A stretch of DNA of 64,000 nt, taken from the NCBI RefSeq assembly GCF_024793895.1, contig NZ_JANUSB010000017.1, positions 62,001 to 126,000 on the forward strand, written 5' to 3'. Both the position numbers and the translations under genes were made by a program. This document shows, one piece after another, positions 47,723 to 56,149 of the stretch; position 1 is the stretch's first letter, and each line of letters opens with the position of its first letter. This stretch comes from Serratia sp. AKBS12. Lineage in GTDB: Bacteria > Pseudomonadota > Gammaproteobacteria > Enterobacterales > Enterobacteriaceae. The notes under the pieces were generated by a model, which was not told the origin of the DNA, made no database searches, and was given only the letters and a program-made list of their open reading frames with translations.

Positions 47723-49054
47723 TCAGCCTCGCTTGCCAAGCACTAATTTCAGCTCGGCGTAGTAATGATTATTAATAATGTAACGCTTCATTATCAGGCT
47801 AATGGCGAAATGAAACAGGGCAGGAATAACCGTCATCATTAGCGCTATTCCGGCCAATGCCGTTGGCGATTGCTGCGCATCCGGCTGATAACCGAAATAA
47901 CTCAGCAGAAAACCCAATATTCCCCCGGCGATGCCCATGCCGAACTTCTGGAAAAACAGGATGCCACCAAAAGCCAGACCGGAAACCCGTTTGCCATTTT
48001 TGTTTTCACCGTAATCTACCGCCTCGGCAATCGACGACCAGAAAATCGGCATTTGCATATCGCAAAAATAGTTAATCAGGAAATAGGCGACAAAAGCCAA
48101 CCACAGATCGCCCTGCCCCACCAGAAAATACATCGCCAGACTCAGAATAAAGGTCATCATCTGGCTGTGGCGGAACAGTTTTATCTTGTCATATGCTCGG
48201 GTTATATAGGTGGTGGATATCATTGCCAATATCGAAGCCACTACGCCGATGGTCAAAAAAGGTGAAATTAACGCGTCGCCGCCGTTTAGATAATATTTGG
48301 CATAATACGCCGCCACCGAACCACGAATCACATATCCGCACATCAGCAGCATGATCACCACCCCCAGCAGTAACCACTGATCGTTACGCAACAACAGTCT
48401 GAACTGTTCGCCGCTGCGCATGGTGGGGATTTCTGGCCGGCTGCGTTCGCGCGTGGCCAGGAAGCAGAAGATGAACAACGCCGCCCCGACCGCCCCCATC
48501 AGCCCCATCGACAACTGATAGCCCAGCGCCTTGTTACCCTGGCCGAGCCACACCGCCATTATCGGCACAATGATGGTTACCAGAAACGCGGCAATCTTGG
48601 TCATCACAAAGCGATAACCATTCGCGCTCAACCGCTCTAGCGGGTCGTCGGTAATAACGCCAATCATCGAGATATAAGGAATGGTTATCGCGGTATAAAC
48701 CACGGTCATCAGTATGTAGGTAAAATAGGCCCAGGCCAATTTTGCAGTATAGGCAACGTCCGGCGTAATAAACATCAGGTAGACCGCAAAACCAAACGGC
48801 AGCGCAAACCATAATAGATAAGGACGGTAACGCCCCCAGCGTGTATTGACCTTGTCGGTATACATTCCCATCAACGGGTCGATAATGGCGTCAAGAAAAC
48901 GCACCACCATAAATAACACGCCGACGTCGACCGCATGCAAACCGTATACGTCGGTATAAAAATAGGCCAGCAACAATTGCATCGCAATCATGATGATATT
49001 GATTGCCATATCCCCGGCGCCAAAGCCTATTTTCTCTATTACTGACAGTTTCAT
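47723..49054 (-). CDS. GPH-family (MelB/YihP-like) sugar or nucleoside symporter
   Basis: Inner-membrane cation symporter of the glycoside-pentoside-hexuronide family, 443 residues from the ATG preceded by AAAAGG. Typical GPH features: EKIGFGAGDMAINIIMIAMQ at the N-terminus, FYTDVYGL, DAIIDPLMGMYTDKVNTRWG with the conserved Asp residues and loop 2-3 motif, RYRPYLLW, and twelve helices. In E. coli the equivalent place in yegTUVW is filled by YegT, a nucleoside:H+ symporter of a different family, so this looks like a replacement of the transporter. Confidence 0.87.
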   Translation of the reverse strand: MKLSVIEKIGFGAGDMAINIIMIAMQLLLAYFYTDVYGLHAVDVGVLFMVVRFLDAIIDPLMGMYTDKVNTRWGRYRPYLLWFALPFGFAVYLMFITPDVAYTAKLAWAYFTYILMTVVYTAITIPYISMIGVITDDPLERLSANGYRFVMTKIAAFLVTIIVPIMAVWLGQGNKALGYQLSMGLMGAVGAALFIFCFLATRERSRPEIPTMRSGEQFRLLLRNDQWLLLGVVIMLLMCGYVIRGSVAAYYAKYYLNGGDALISPFLTIGVVASILAMISTTYITRAYDKIKLFRHSQMMTFILSLAMYFLVGQGDLWLAFVAYFLINYFCDMQMPIFWSSIAEAVDYGENKNGKRVSGLAFGGILFFQKFGMGIAGGILGFLLSYFGYQPDAQQSPTALAGIALMMTVIPALFHFAISLIMKRYIINNHYYAELKLVLGKRG

Positions 49055-49223
49055 CTGAGCACCTTTTAATAACGTATGACGCCGGCAACAACGGCGGGCC
49101 ATTTTTATTATTCACAACCTGGCCGTTCAGGCTGGGTTGTTGGCGACACAAGCCGGTTCGCTTGCCTCACCCCCTGGAACGCTGGCACAACCCCAGTGTA
49201 GTGAAGTCGATAAAAATATAAAG

Positions 49224-49237
49224 GTATACTGTTATAC
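49224..49237. promoter_or_regulatory. Candidate GntR/UTRA operator upstream of the GPH transporter
   Basis: GTATA-CTGT-TATAC inverted repeat about 170 bases before the transporter start, with the symmetry typical of HutC-type operators. The rest of the 357-base gap to priC holds an ACAACC/GGTTGT hairpin (49114-49140) in the transporter leader and one half of a CRP site on the minus strand (TGTGATCGCAA, about 49245-49255); no gene was seen. Confidence 0.4.
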
Positions 49238-49411
49238 TTTTTAATTGCGATCACAAAAAAAGGCCCGCAGGCAGCGTTAGCATCGGTGCGGTTACAATGA
49301 AAACCTATCGTATTCAATCTACTGGGAAACAGATAAGGATAGCGATGATACTTGTATCAAACGCCTATCGCGGGCAAGCTAGGCTTCTTTAAGTACCACA
49401 TGGGGAACGGC

Positions 49412-49948
49412 GTGAATACGCAGCATTTATTACAGGCTTTGCAGCAGCAAATCGCGGCGCTTGCCAGTGAAGTAACGCCGCGCGGCGATGCAGCGGTTTC
49501 GCAGGCGCGCTTCGATAGCGCGTTATTCGCCAACCACGGGACGCGACTGCGAGATTACCTGGCGCAGGTACAGAAGAACTTCAGCCAATTGCAAACCGCC
49601 GTCCATGACAACCGCAACGCGCAAGTGGCGTTCCTGGCGGAAAAATTGGTCGCACAGATCGGCGCGCTGCAACGTGAACTGGCAACCCAGGCGCTGCGGC
49701 GTCAGAATCAGCCCAAAGCGCCGGCGCAGGTCGATCTGTACCATAAGCTGGCAGAGCATCAGGATTATGAGCGCCGTTTGCTGGCGATGATCCAGGATCG
49801 CGAAAGTCTGTTGGGCCGACAAACCACTCTGGCAGGGCAGCAAAAAATACAGCAGGAGCTGGCGGCGCTCGAAGGCCGTCTGATGCGATGCCGTCAAGCG
49901 TTGGCACGCATAGAGCGCAGTATTGAAAGAAAAGAAAACGGTTTTTGA
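49412..49948 (+). CDS. priC: PriC, primosomal replication protein N''
   Basis: Replication-restart factor that helps reload DnaB at stalled forks by contacting SSB. About 178 residues, mostly helical and Gln/Ala/Arg-rich, with the family's [38 protein letters not shown] and [16 protein letters not shown], and a basic C-terminal helix [19 protein letters not shown] behind GGGGA is preferred; an ATG four codons upstream is an alternative. Similarity to E. coli PriC (recalled) is moderate, as usual for this fast-evolving protein. rsmS follows. Confidence 0.88.
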   Translation: MNTQHLLQALQQQIAALASEVTPRGDAAVSQARFDSALFANHGTRLRDYLAQVQKNFSQLQTAVHDNRNAQVAFLAEKLVAQIGALQRELATQALRRQNQPKAPAQVDLYHKLAEHQDYERRLLAMIQDRESLLGRQTTLAGQQKIQQELAALEGRLMRCRQALARIERSIERKENGF

Positions 49949-50057
49949 AGTTTTATCACATTATTTGAAGGAATATTCCCCTCCCCGGCCAGGGTTCACT
50001 ATACTCAGCCAGTGTCAGAATTCATTCACCCATCGCAAACCAAATAATGTTGGATTT

Positions 50058-50237
50058 ATGTCCCTAGAAAATGCTTCACCAGAATTGCAGCTGGCAGTCG
50101 ATCTGATTTACCTGCTGGAATGTAACGAGATCGATCCAGCCACCGCGCTGGCGGCGCTGGATATCGTCAAACGCGACTATCAGGAAAAAATGCAGCGCAG
50201 CGGCGCCGCCACGCCGTATCTGCCCGGCAACCCTTAA
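50058..50237 (+). CDS. rsmS: RsmS (YbaM), small protein next to priC
   Basis: 59-residue protein starting [20 protein letters not shown], matching the E. coli YbaM start (recalled). In Pectobacterium RsmS is a regulator of secondary metabolism. The in-frame ATG at 50058 is used; the longer reading upstream overlaps the end of priC and is not family-like. Most of the protein is one acidic helical hairpin with [20 protein letters not shown]. Convergent with mscK. Confidence 0.9.
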   Translation: MSLENASPELQLAVDLIYLLECNEIDPATALAALDIVKRDYQEKMQRSGAATPYLPGNP

Positions 50238-50258
50238 CCGTGCTTCAGCGGTTGTTCA

Positions 50259-53200
50259 TCAGCTGGCCGGTTGTTCCTCACCAGGATTGTAGTCACGCCT
50301 CACTTCCTGCACCTCGTTACCCTGCTGATTATGCAAATACACCTCCAACTGATTGAAGGCGATATTGATGTCGTTTTCGCGGCACAAACGATCGATGGAA
50401 CGATTAAGCTCATCGACGGTGTAACTGCGGTCGCGTAGCTCGCGTACGTACAGGCGCAATTCATGATCCAGCGTGCTGGCACCGAAATTCAGGAAAAACA
50501 CCTGCGGTTCCGGATCGGCCATTACCCGCGGGTTGTCGTGCGCAGCCTGCAGCAATACCTGTTTGACCTTGTCCAGATCGGAACCGTAAGCCACGCCTAC
50601 CTTGATCAACACCCGGGTAATGGTGTCGGACAGTGACCAGTTGATCAGCCTTTCGGTAACGAACGCCTTGTTCGGAATGATCACTTCCTTGCGATCGAAA
50701 TCGGTGATGGTGGTGGCGCGAATGCGAATTTTACTGACCGAACCGGAAAAGGTACCGATGGTAATGGTATCGCCAATGCGCACCGGGCGTTCAAACAGGA
50801 TGATCAGGCCGGAAACAAAGTTGGCGAAGATCTCCTGCAAACCAAAGCCCAGCCCGACCGACAGCGCCGCCACCAGCCACTGCAGCTTGTCCCATGAGAC
50901 ACCCAGCGATCCCAGCGCGGTTACGGTGCCCACCGCAGTGATCAGATAGGTCAGGATGGTGGTAATGGCGTACGACGCCCCCTGGCGCAACTGCAAGCGT
51001 GACAGCACCAGCACCTCCAGCAACCCCGGCAGGTTGCGCGTCATGACATAGGCGACCATCACCGCCAGCAACGCCACCATCAGATTGCCAAGCGTCACCG
51101 CCTGCGGCACGCTACTGCCAGCCACCACGCTGGTGTAATGCCACAGCGAGATGCTGTCCAGGTAGCCGAACACCGTGATCAGATCAGACCAAATCGCATA
51201 GAACGCGGTCGCGAACAGCAAGAACAGCGCCATGGTGGTCAAACGCAATGACTGCTGGTTGATCTGGTCCAGCGCCAGCGGCGGCTCTTCCACCGGTTCG
51301 TTGCCTTCTGCGCCCTCTTTCGCCAGACTTTGGCGGCGCGCCAGCGCCCGCCGGTAGGCCAGACGGCGTGCGGCAACGCTCAAGCCGCGAATGGCGGTCA
51401 GATAAACGATATTCCACAGGAAGAACAGATACAGACTGTCGATCCAGCGCCCTGCCAACCGCAGCGTGGTATAGAAATAACCGGCAAGCATCAGCCCAAG
51501 CAGCATCAGCGGCGTCGCGGCAATGGCGGTAACAATTACCAGCCGTACCGCATGCGCGCCTTTTTCGCGCCAGCTGTCACGGCAGATCGGGAATACCAGC
51601 ACCGCCAGCAGTAACAGCGTCAACATCACCACCACCTGACCAATGACGTCTTCCACCAGTCGCAACGGCGCCTTTTCACCCAGAACCGACCAGAAGATCA
51701 GCGGCAACAGCGCTAGCCCCAGACGAATTGTCTGGCGGCGGTAGTGCGCGCACAGGCTCGCCGACAGGGCGAAATGCCGCTCGGCAATCCCCCCCGGCAC
51801 CATTAGGCGGAAGGTGAAACCGAACACCAGGTAAAACAGCGTCAGCTGCTGCGACAGCGACCATAAAAAATCGCTGATGCTGATTTCCGAGCGGTAACAC
51901 CAAAAACCGGCGCCAAGTAGCAATGCGGCACCCGGCACCACTTTTAGCAGGATCAGCAATAGCGCCTTTGGCGTATGCAATTGGCTGTCGCGCTTCAATT
52001 GCCCGACGTCGTTGCCGAGCTTTTGTATATGGCTGTCAATCAGGCTATAGCGCCAGCGCAGCAAGCCGATCAACAGCAACATCGGCAGCAGGAACACCAG
52101 CACGCGCAGCCCGCCGTCCAGCAGTTTGGCGGCTTTGAATTTGAAATCCAGCGACGCCAGCTGCTGTTTGATGGCACCGGGCAGGGCCTTCAGCCAGGCC
52201 AGATCGATGGGTTTATTGCTGTTCACCCAAAAAATCTGCTGGGTCAGCGTGTCCTGTACCGAATCGTATACGCTGGTGAGCTGCTGCTGATTGATTTGCA
52301 GATTAATCGCCAATGTCAATTGATTGCTCAGTTGGCGGTTCAATTGATCCAGTAATTCACGGCGCATATCAATGATTTCATTCAACGCATCAATCACATC
52401 ATCACTGGCCTTTTCCTGGGCATTGGCCAACAGCTTATCGATGTAATCATTGCCCTTGAACAACTCGTCCCGCTGCTGGTTAATGTCAAACTGCTCCAGA
52501 CGCAGGTCGGCGATATGGGTTTGCATATCCGCCACCAGTATCCCCTGCGGCAGGCTCTGCTGCTGCTGGTACAGAATGCGCGACAGCACCAGACTGCCTT
52601 TCAGCATCTGGATCTGTTCTTTCAGATTGCGTTCGGATTGCAGGCCACGATCGAGCCAGCTTTTTACCTGGATATTTTGCTGGAACAGGGTGTTGCTTTC
52701 ACGCGTTGCGGCAATCAGCCGCTGGCTGAGCTGGCGATTGAGATCCAGTTCGTTGCGCACCAGCGCATCGTGCTGGATGTCGGTGGCATCTTCCGGGTTC
52801 TGCGCCGCTTTGGCGGTTTTTTCCGACAGCGTCAGGCGTTTGCTGTTGACCACGTTCTGCAGCACCTGCACCTGATGGTTCAACTGCTCTATATGGCCGT
52901 TGGTATAGTCACGCTGTTTCTGCAGCAAATCCTGGAGCGTAGTATTGGCTTCAAGGCTTTTACGTTGCAGTTCGATCTGCGCATTCAATAAAACCTGTTC
53001 CGTAGCCAACATCTCCTGTTGGCTGGTGCGCAACATTGCCTGCCCCGGCGATTGCCCATTCAGTTGATTGCGGATCTCCTGCAGGCGTTGCGATGCGGTG
53101 TACATGCTGGTTTGTACCCGTTCCGGCTGGGTTTGCAGCGACACCAACTGGCTATTGTAGGTCGACAGGCTTTCCTGCGCGGTTTGCAGCTCATCCAGCG

Positions 53201-53642
53201 TTTGGTACAGGCGACCTTCCAATTGGCGCAGCGACAGCGTCAGCAGTTCGGCACGTACCGTGGTATCATCCGGCGGCGATTTCAACGCCTCCAACTGCTC
53301 CGTCACCTGCCTCAGCTTCACCGGTGCCTGCTGTAACTGCTGTTTCAACTGCCCCCCTTCCTGCCGGATATGCTCGATAGCGTCCAGCAGTTCAGTGGTG
53401 CGGTTGAGATCCTGTTGCGACAGCTTTTCGACCGGCGTCAGCGTTTTTTGCCTGGCCAACGCCTCAAGCTGGTTCTGGATATCACTGCGCGACGGCAGGT
53501 CGCTATTATAGGAAATCTGTGCCAGCGCCGGCTGCCATAGTGTGCAGACCATCAGAAGCAACAGTGCCACGGCGCGGCATGGCACCGTGTACGACATTGA
53601 CAGTAAAGCCAAAGGGAAGGACGTGACGAACCTGCGACTCAT
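50259..53642 (-). CDS. mscK: MscK (KefA), potassium-dependent mechanosensitive channel
   Basis: Large inner-membrane MscS-superfamily channel that vents solutes on hypo-osmotic shock, in E. coli requiring external K+. About 1127 residues: a signal-type N-terminus (AVALLLLMVCTLWQPALA), a long periplasmic coiled coil (about 40-490), about ten helices, and the C-terminal MscS core from about 900 (LGVSWDKLQWLVAALSVGLG, GFGLQEIFANFVSGLIILFE, PVRIGDTITIGTFSGSVSKI, IPNKAFVTERLINWS). ATG used; a TTG six codons upstream is less likely. It ends 21 bases from convergent rsmS. Confidence 0.95.
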   Translation of the reverse strand: MSRRFVTSFPLALLSMSYTVPCRAVALLLLMVCTLWQPALAQISYNSDLPSRSDIQNQLEALARQKTLTPVEKLSQQDLNRTTELLDAIEHIRQEGGQLKQQLQQAPVKLRQVTEQLEALKSPPDDTTVRAELLTLSLRQLEGRLYQTLDELQTAQESLSTYNSQLVSLQTQPERVQTSMYTASQRLQEIRNQLNGQSPGQAMLRTSQQEMLATEQVLLNAQIELQRKSLEANTTLQDLLQKQRDYTNGHIEQLNHQVQVLQNVVNSKRLTLSEKTAKAAQNPEDATDIQHDALVRNELDLNRQLSQRLIAATRESNTLFQQNIQVKSWLDRGLQSERNLKEQIQMLKGSLVLSRILYQQQQSLPQGILVADMQTHIADLRLEQFDINQQRDELFKGNDYIDKLLANAQEKASDDVIDALNEIIDMRRELLDQLNRQLSNQLTLAINLQINQQQLTSVYDSVQDTLTQQIFWVNSNKPIDLAWLKALPGAIKQQLASLDFKFKAAKLLDGGLRVLVFLLPMLLLIGLLRWRYSLIDSHIQKLGNDVGQLKRDSQLHTPKALLLILLKVVPGAALLLGAGFWCYRSEISISDFLWSLSQQLTLFYLVFGFTFRLMVPGGIAERHFALSASLCAHYRRQTIRLGLALLPLIFWSVLGEKAPLRLVEDVIGQVVVMLTLLLLAVLVFPICRDSWREKGAHAVRLVIVTAIAATPLMLLGLMLAGYFYTTLRLAGRWIDSLYLFFLWNIVYLTAIRGLSVAARRLAYRRALARRQSLAKEGAEGNEPVEEPPLALDQINQQSLRLTTMALFLLFATAFYAIWSDLITVFGYLDSISLWHYTSVVAGSSVPQAVTLGNLMVALLAVMVAYVMTRNLPGLLEVLVLSRLQLRQGASYAITTILTYLITAVGTVTALGSLGVSWDKLQWLVAALSVGLGFGLQEIFANFVSGLIILFERPVRIGDTITIGTFSGSVSKIRIRATTITDFDRKEVIIPNKAFVTERLINWSLSDTITRVLIKVGVAYGSDLDKVKQVLLQAAHDNPRVMADPEPQVFFLNFGASTLDHELRLYVRELRDRSYTVDELNRSIDRLCRENDINIAFNQLEVYLHNQQGNEVQEVRRDYNPGEEQPAS

Positions 53643-53747
53643 GATTTGACTTCGTTTCAACTAATAAGCCTAAAGGTTAGCATGTTCGCCAAGCGGCAAA
53701 AAACGAGAAAAATATTGCCGATGATGAATGGGGGTCTGACCGCAGAC

Positions 53748-54101
53748 TCAAAACGTCAGGACTTTCTCCGCCGCTAGCGTCCACTGAGCCAGTTCGACCA
53801 GCGTACCAATCTCCACCCCGTCAACCAGAGTCAGTCGGCTGACGCCGCGCGCATCGGCGCAGGTTTTACACAGCTTGATCGGTACCTGCTGCGCGCTGAG
53901 AATTTCCAGCATCTGCTGCAGGTGATAGCCTTCGTGTGGCTGCTGCCCGGCGATACCGGCAATCACCGCGTCAGACATCAGAAACAGTTTCAAATCCAGC
54001 GAGCCTTGCTGCTCTTTCAAGGCAATCGCCAGACGCAACGCATTAAACAGCGATTCCTGCCCGTAGGCTGCACCGCTGGCAATCAGTACCATTGAAGTCA
54101 T
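53748..54101 (-). CDS. ychN: YchN-type DsrE/F sulfur-relay-like protein
   Basis: 117-residue cytosolic protein of the DsrE/DsrF/YchN fold, matching E. coli YchN in length and sequence (recalled): SLFNALRLAIALKEQQGSLD, LKLFLMSDAV, the conserved cysteines in LCKTCADARG, and VEIGTLVELAQWTLAAEKVL. SD GGAGG is nine bases before the ATG. It lies 17 bases downstream of acrR, between acrR and mscK, where E. coli has no gene (ychN is elsewhere on its chromosome), and is probably co-transcribed with acrR. Function in sulfur transfer is only inferred. Confidence 0.9.
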   Translation of the reverse strand: MTSMVLIASGAAYGQESLFNALRLAIALKEQQGSLDLKLFLMSDAVIAGIAGQQPHEGYHLQQMLEILSAQQVPIKLCKTCADARGVSRLTLVDGVEIGTLVELAQWTLAAEKVLTF

Positions 54102-54118
54102 CTATTCCTCCCTGTTTG

Positions 54119-54802
54119 CTATTGAAGGGGGCCGTCGACACGCTGCATCAACGCCGCCCGCTCACCCGGTTTGATACGCAACGTTGGGCAGTACTGCGCC
54201 ATTTCGATAAACGCATCAACCAACGTTGCTGCCTCGCGCTTCAAATCAAAACTTTCCGGCATAAAAAGCCAGTTTTCCATCAGGCCGGTGACATAGGCAC
54301 GCAAAATAATAGCCGCACGGCGGATATGCAGATCCTCCGGTAGCTGGTCATGACGGATGCAGTTCTCAAGCACTGACTCAATCCGCTCGTAACTTTCCAG
54401 GTACAATACCTTGCGCACGTCATGTAATGGCATCATTTCGCCCACAAACTCGCATTTATGAAATATAATTTCCATCAATGCACGTCGACGGACGTCTTCT
54501 ACCGTAGCGGTCAAGATGTAAATCAGGATTTCCCTTAAAATCCTCAGTGGATTCTCTGGAAACTTTGCCTGATACTCTACTTCGAGGTCACCTATTTTCG
54601 ATTCTGATAATTCCCAAACTTCGTTAAACAGGTCTACCTTATTTTTGAAGTGCCAATAAATTGCACCACGGGTAACCCCGGCTGCGGTGGCAATATCTGT
54701 CAGTGACGTTGCAGAAACGCCACGTTCAGAGAATTCTCTTACCGCAGCATCAAGAATGTGCTGTCGGGTTTCTTGCGCCTGCTGTTTGGTTTTTCGTGCC
54801 AT
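54119..54802 (-). CDS. acrR: AcrR, TetR-family repressor of acrAB
   Basis: 227-residue repressor. The N-terminal helix-turn-helix is evident ([42 protein letters not shown]), followed by the ligand-binding domain; length and organisation match E. coli AcrR (215 aa) with a longer C-terminal tail. It is divergent from acrA, and the operator lies between the two starts. Binding of drugs or dyes releases it from DNA, derepressing acrAB and its own gene. Confidence 0.96.
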   Translation of the reverse strand: MARKTKQQAQETRQHILDAAVREFSERGVSATSLTDIATAAGVTRGAIYWHFKNKVDLFNEVWELSESKIGDLEVEYQAKFPENPLRILREILIYILTATVEDVRRRALMEIIFHKCEFVGEMMPLHDVRKVLYLESYERIESVLENCIRHDQLPEDLHIRRAAIILRAYVTGLMENWLFMPESFDLKREAATLVDAFIEMAQYCPTLRIKPGERAALMQRVDGPLQ

Positions 54803-54829
54803 GGCGTTGTTTTTTAGGGGGACTGTGAT

Positions 54830-54853
54830 TTACATACATTCGCGAATGTATGT
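54830..54853. promoter_or_regulatory. AcrR operator, perfect 24-bp palindrome
   Basis: Half-site TACATACATTCG followed by its exact reverse complement CGAATGTATGTA. The E. coli AcrR box, as recalled, differs only near the centre. It lies 28 bases from the acrR start and about 90 bases from acrA, so one bound repressor could control both. Confidence 0.92.
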
Positions 54854-54944
54854 ACCATAGCACGCACATATAATTAACGCAGCAATGGGTTTTAATGCTT
54901 GTGATCCATTGATCATTTTGAAATCGGACACTTGAGGTTTTTCT

Positions 54945-56132
54945 ATGAACAAAAACAGAGGGTTAACGCCTCTGGCGGCAGTTCTGATGCTTTCCGGCAG
55001 CTTAGTGCTTACAGGATGTAATGATAAAGAAGCCCAACAGCAAGGCGCGCAACAACCGGCCCCTGAAGTGGGTGTGGTGACCCTGAAAACCGAACCTCTC
55101 AACATTACTACCGATCTCCCTGGTCGCACCGCTGCGTATCGCATCGCCGAAGTTCGTCCTCAGGTCAGCGGTATTATTCTGAAACGCAACTTTGTTGAAG
55201 GTAGTGATATCAAAGCCGGTGAGTCGCTGTACCAGATCGATCCCGCGACTTATCAAGCCACCTATGACAGTGCCAAAGGCGATCTGGCCAAGGCTCAGGC
55301 CGCAGCCGACATTGCCCGTCTGACGGTCAACCGTTACAAACCATTGCTGGGTACCAATTACATCAGTAAGCAGGATTACGATACCGCCATCTCCACCCTG
55401 CAACAGAATAACGCGGCAGTGGTCGCGGCCAAGGCTGCGGTAGAAACGGCGCGCATCAATCTGGCCTATACCAAGGTGACCTCGCCGATTTCCGGGCGTA
55501 TCGGCAAATCCGCCGTCACCGAAGGTGCGCTGGTAACCAGTGGTCAAACCAACGCGTTGTCTACCGTACAACAGCTGGATCCGATGTACGTTGACGTTAC
55601 CCAGTCCAGCAACGATTTCCTGCGTCTGAAACAGGAACTGGCCAGCGGCTCGCTAAAGCAGGAAAACGGCAAGGCCAAGGTCAAGCTCCTGCTGGAGAAC
55701 GGCCAGACCTACGCACAGGAAGGCACGCTGGAATTCTCTGACGTAACCGTTGATGAAACCACCGGCTCCATCACCATTCGCGCCGTGTTCCCGAACCCGA
55801 AAGATGAACTGTTGCCTGGCATGTTCGTGCGCGCTCGTCTGGACGAAGGCGTTCGCAACGACGCGCTGCTGGTTCCACAGCAGGGCGTAACGCGTAATCC
55901 GCGTGGCGATGCGACTGCGCTGGTGGTCGGAGCCGACAACAAGGTGGAACTGCGTTCACTGAAAGCGGATCAGGCGATTGGCGACAAATGGCTGGTCAGC
56001 GAAGGGTTGAAAGCCGGCGATCGCGTTATTGTCACCGGATTGATGAAAGTCAAACCGGGCGCGCAGGTAAAAGCACAAGAAGTTGACACTCAGGCGCAAA
56101 AACAGCCACAGGCTGACGCGCAGAAGTCATAA
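54945..56132 (+). CDS. acrA: AcrA, periplasmic adaptor lipoprotein of the AcrAB-TolC efflux pump
   Basis: Membrane fusion protein linking AcrB to TolC. 395 residues; lipoprotein signal LMLSGSLVLTGC with the acylated Cys25. The barrel-sandwich/lipoyl half-motifs flank a coiled-coil hairpin (about 95-170, AAADIARLTVNRYKPLLGTN, ISTLQQNNAAVVAAKAAVET), followed by NLAYTKVTSPISGRIGKSAV and the beta-barrel (TGSITIRAVFPNPKDELLPG). It ends 17 bases before acrB, with AAAAGGAG between them. Confidence 0.97.
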   Translation: MNKNRGLTPLAAVLMLSGSLVLTGCNDKEAQQQGAQQPAPEVGVVTLKTEPLNITTDLPGRTAAYRIAEVRPQVSGIILKRNFVEGSDIKAGESLYQIDPATYQATYDSAKGDLAKAQAAADIARLTVNRYKPLLGTNYISKQDYDTAISTLQQNNAAVVAAKAAVETARINLAYTKVTSPISGRIGKSAVTEGALVTSGQTNALSTVQQLDPMYVDVTQSSNDFLRLKQELASGSLKQENGKAKVKLLLENGQTYAQEGTLEFSDVTVDETTGSITIRAVFPNPKDELLPGMFVRARLDEGVRNDALLVPQQGVTRNPRGDATALVVGADNKVELRSLKADQAIGDKWLVSEGLKAGDRVIVTGLMKVKPGAQVKAQEVDTQAQKQPQADAQKS

Positions 56133-56149
56133 AAAGGAGCCGGTAATAC

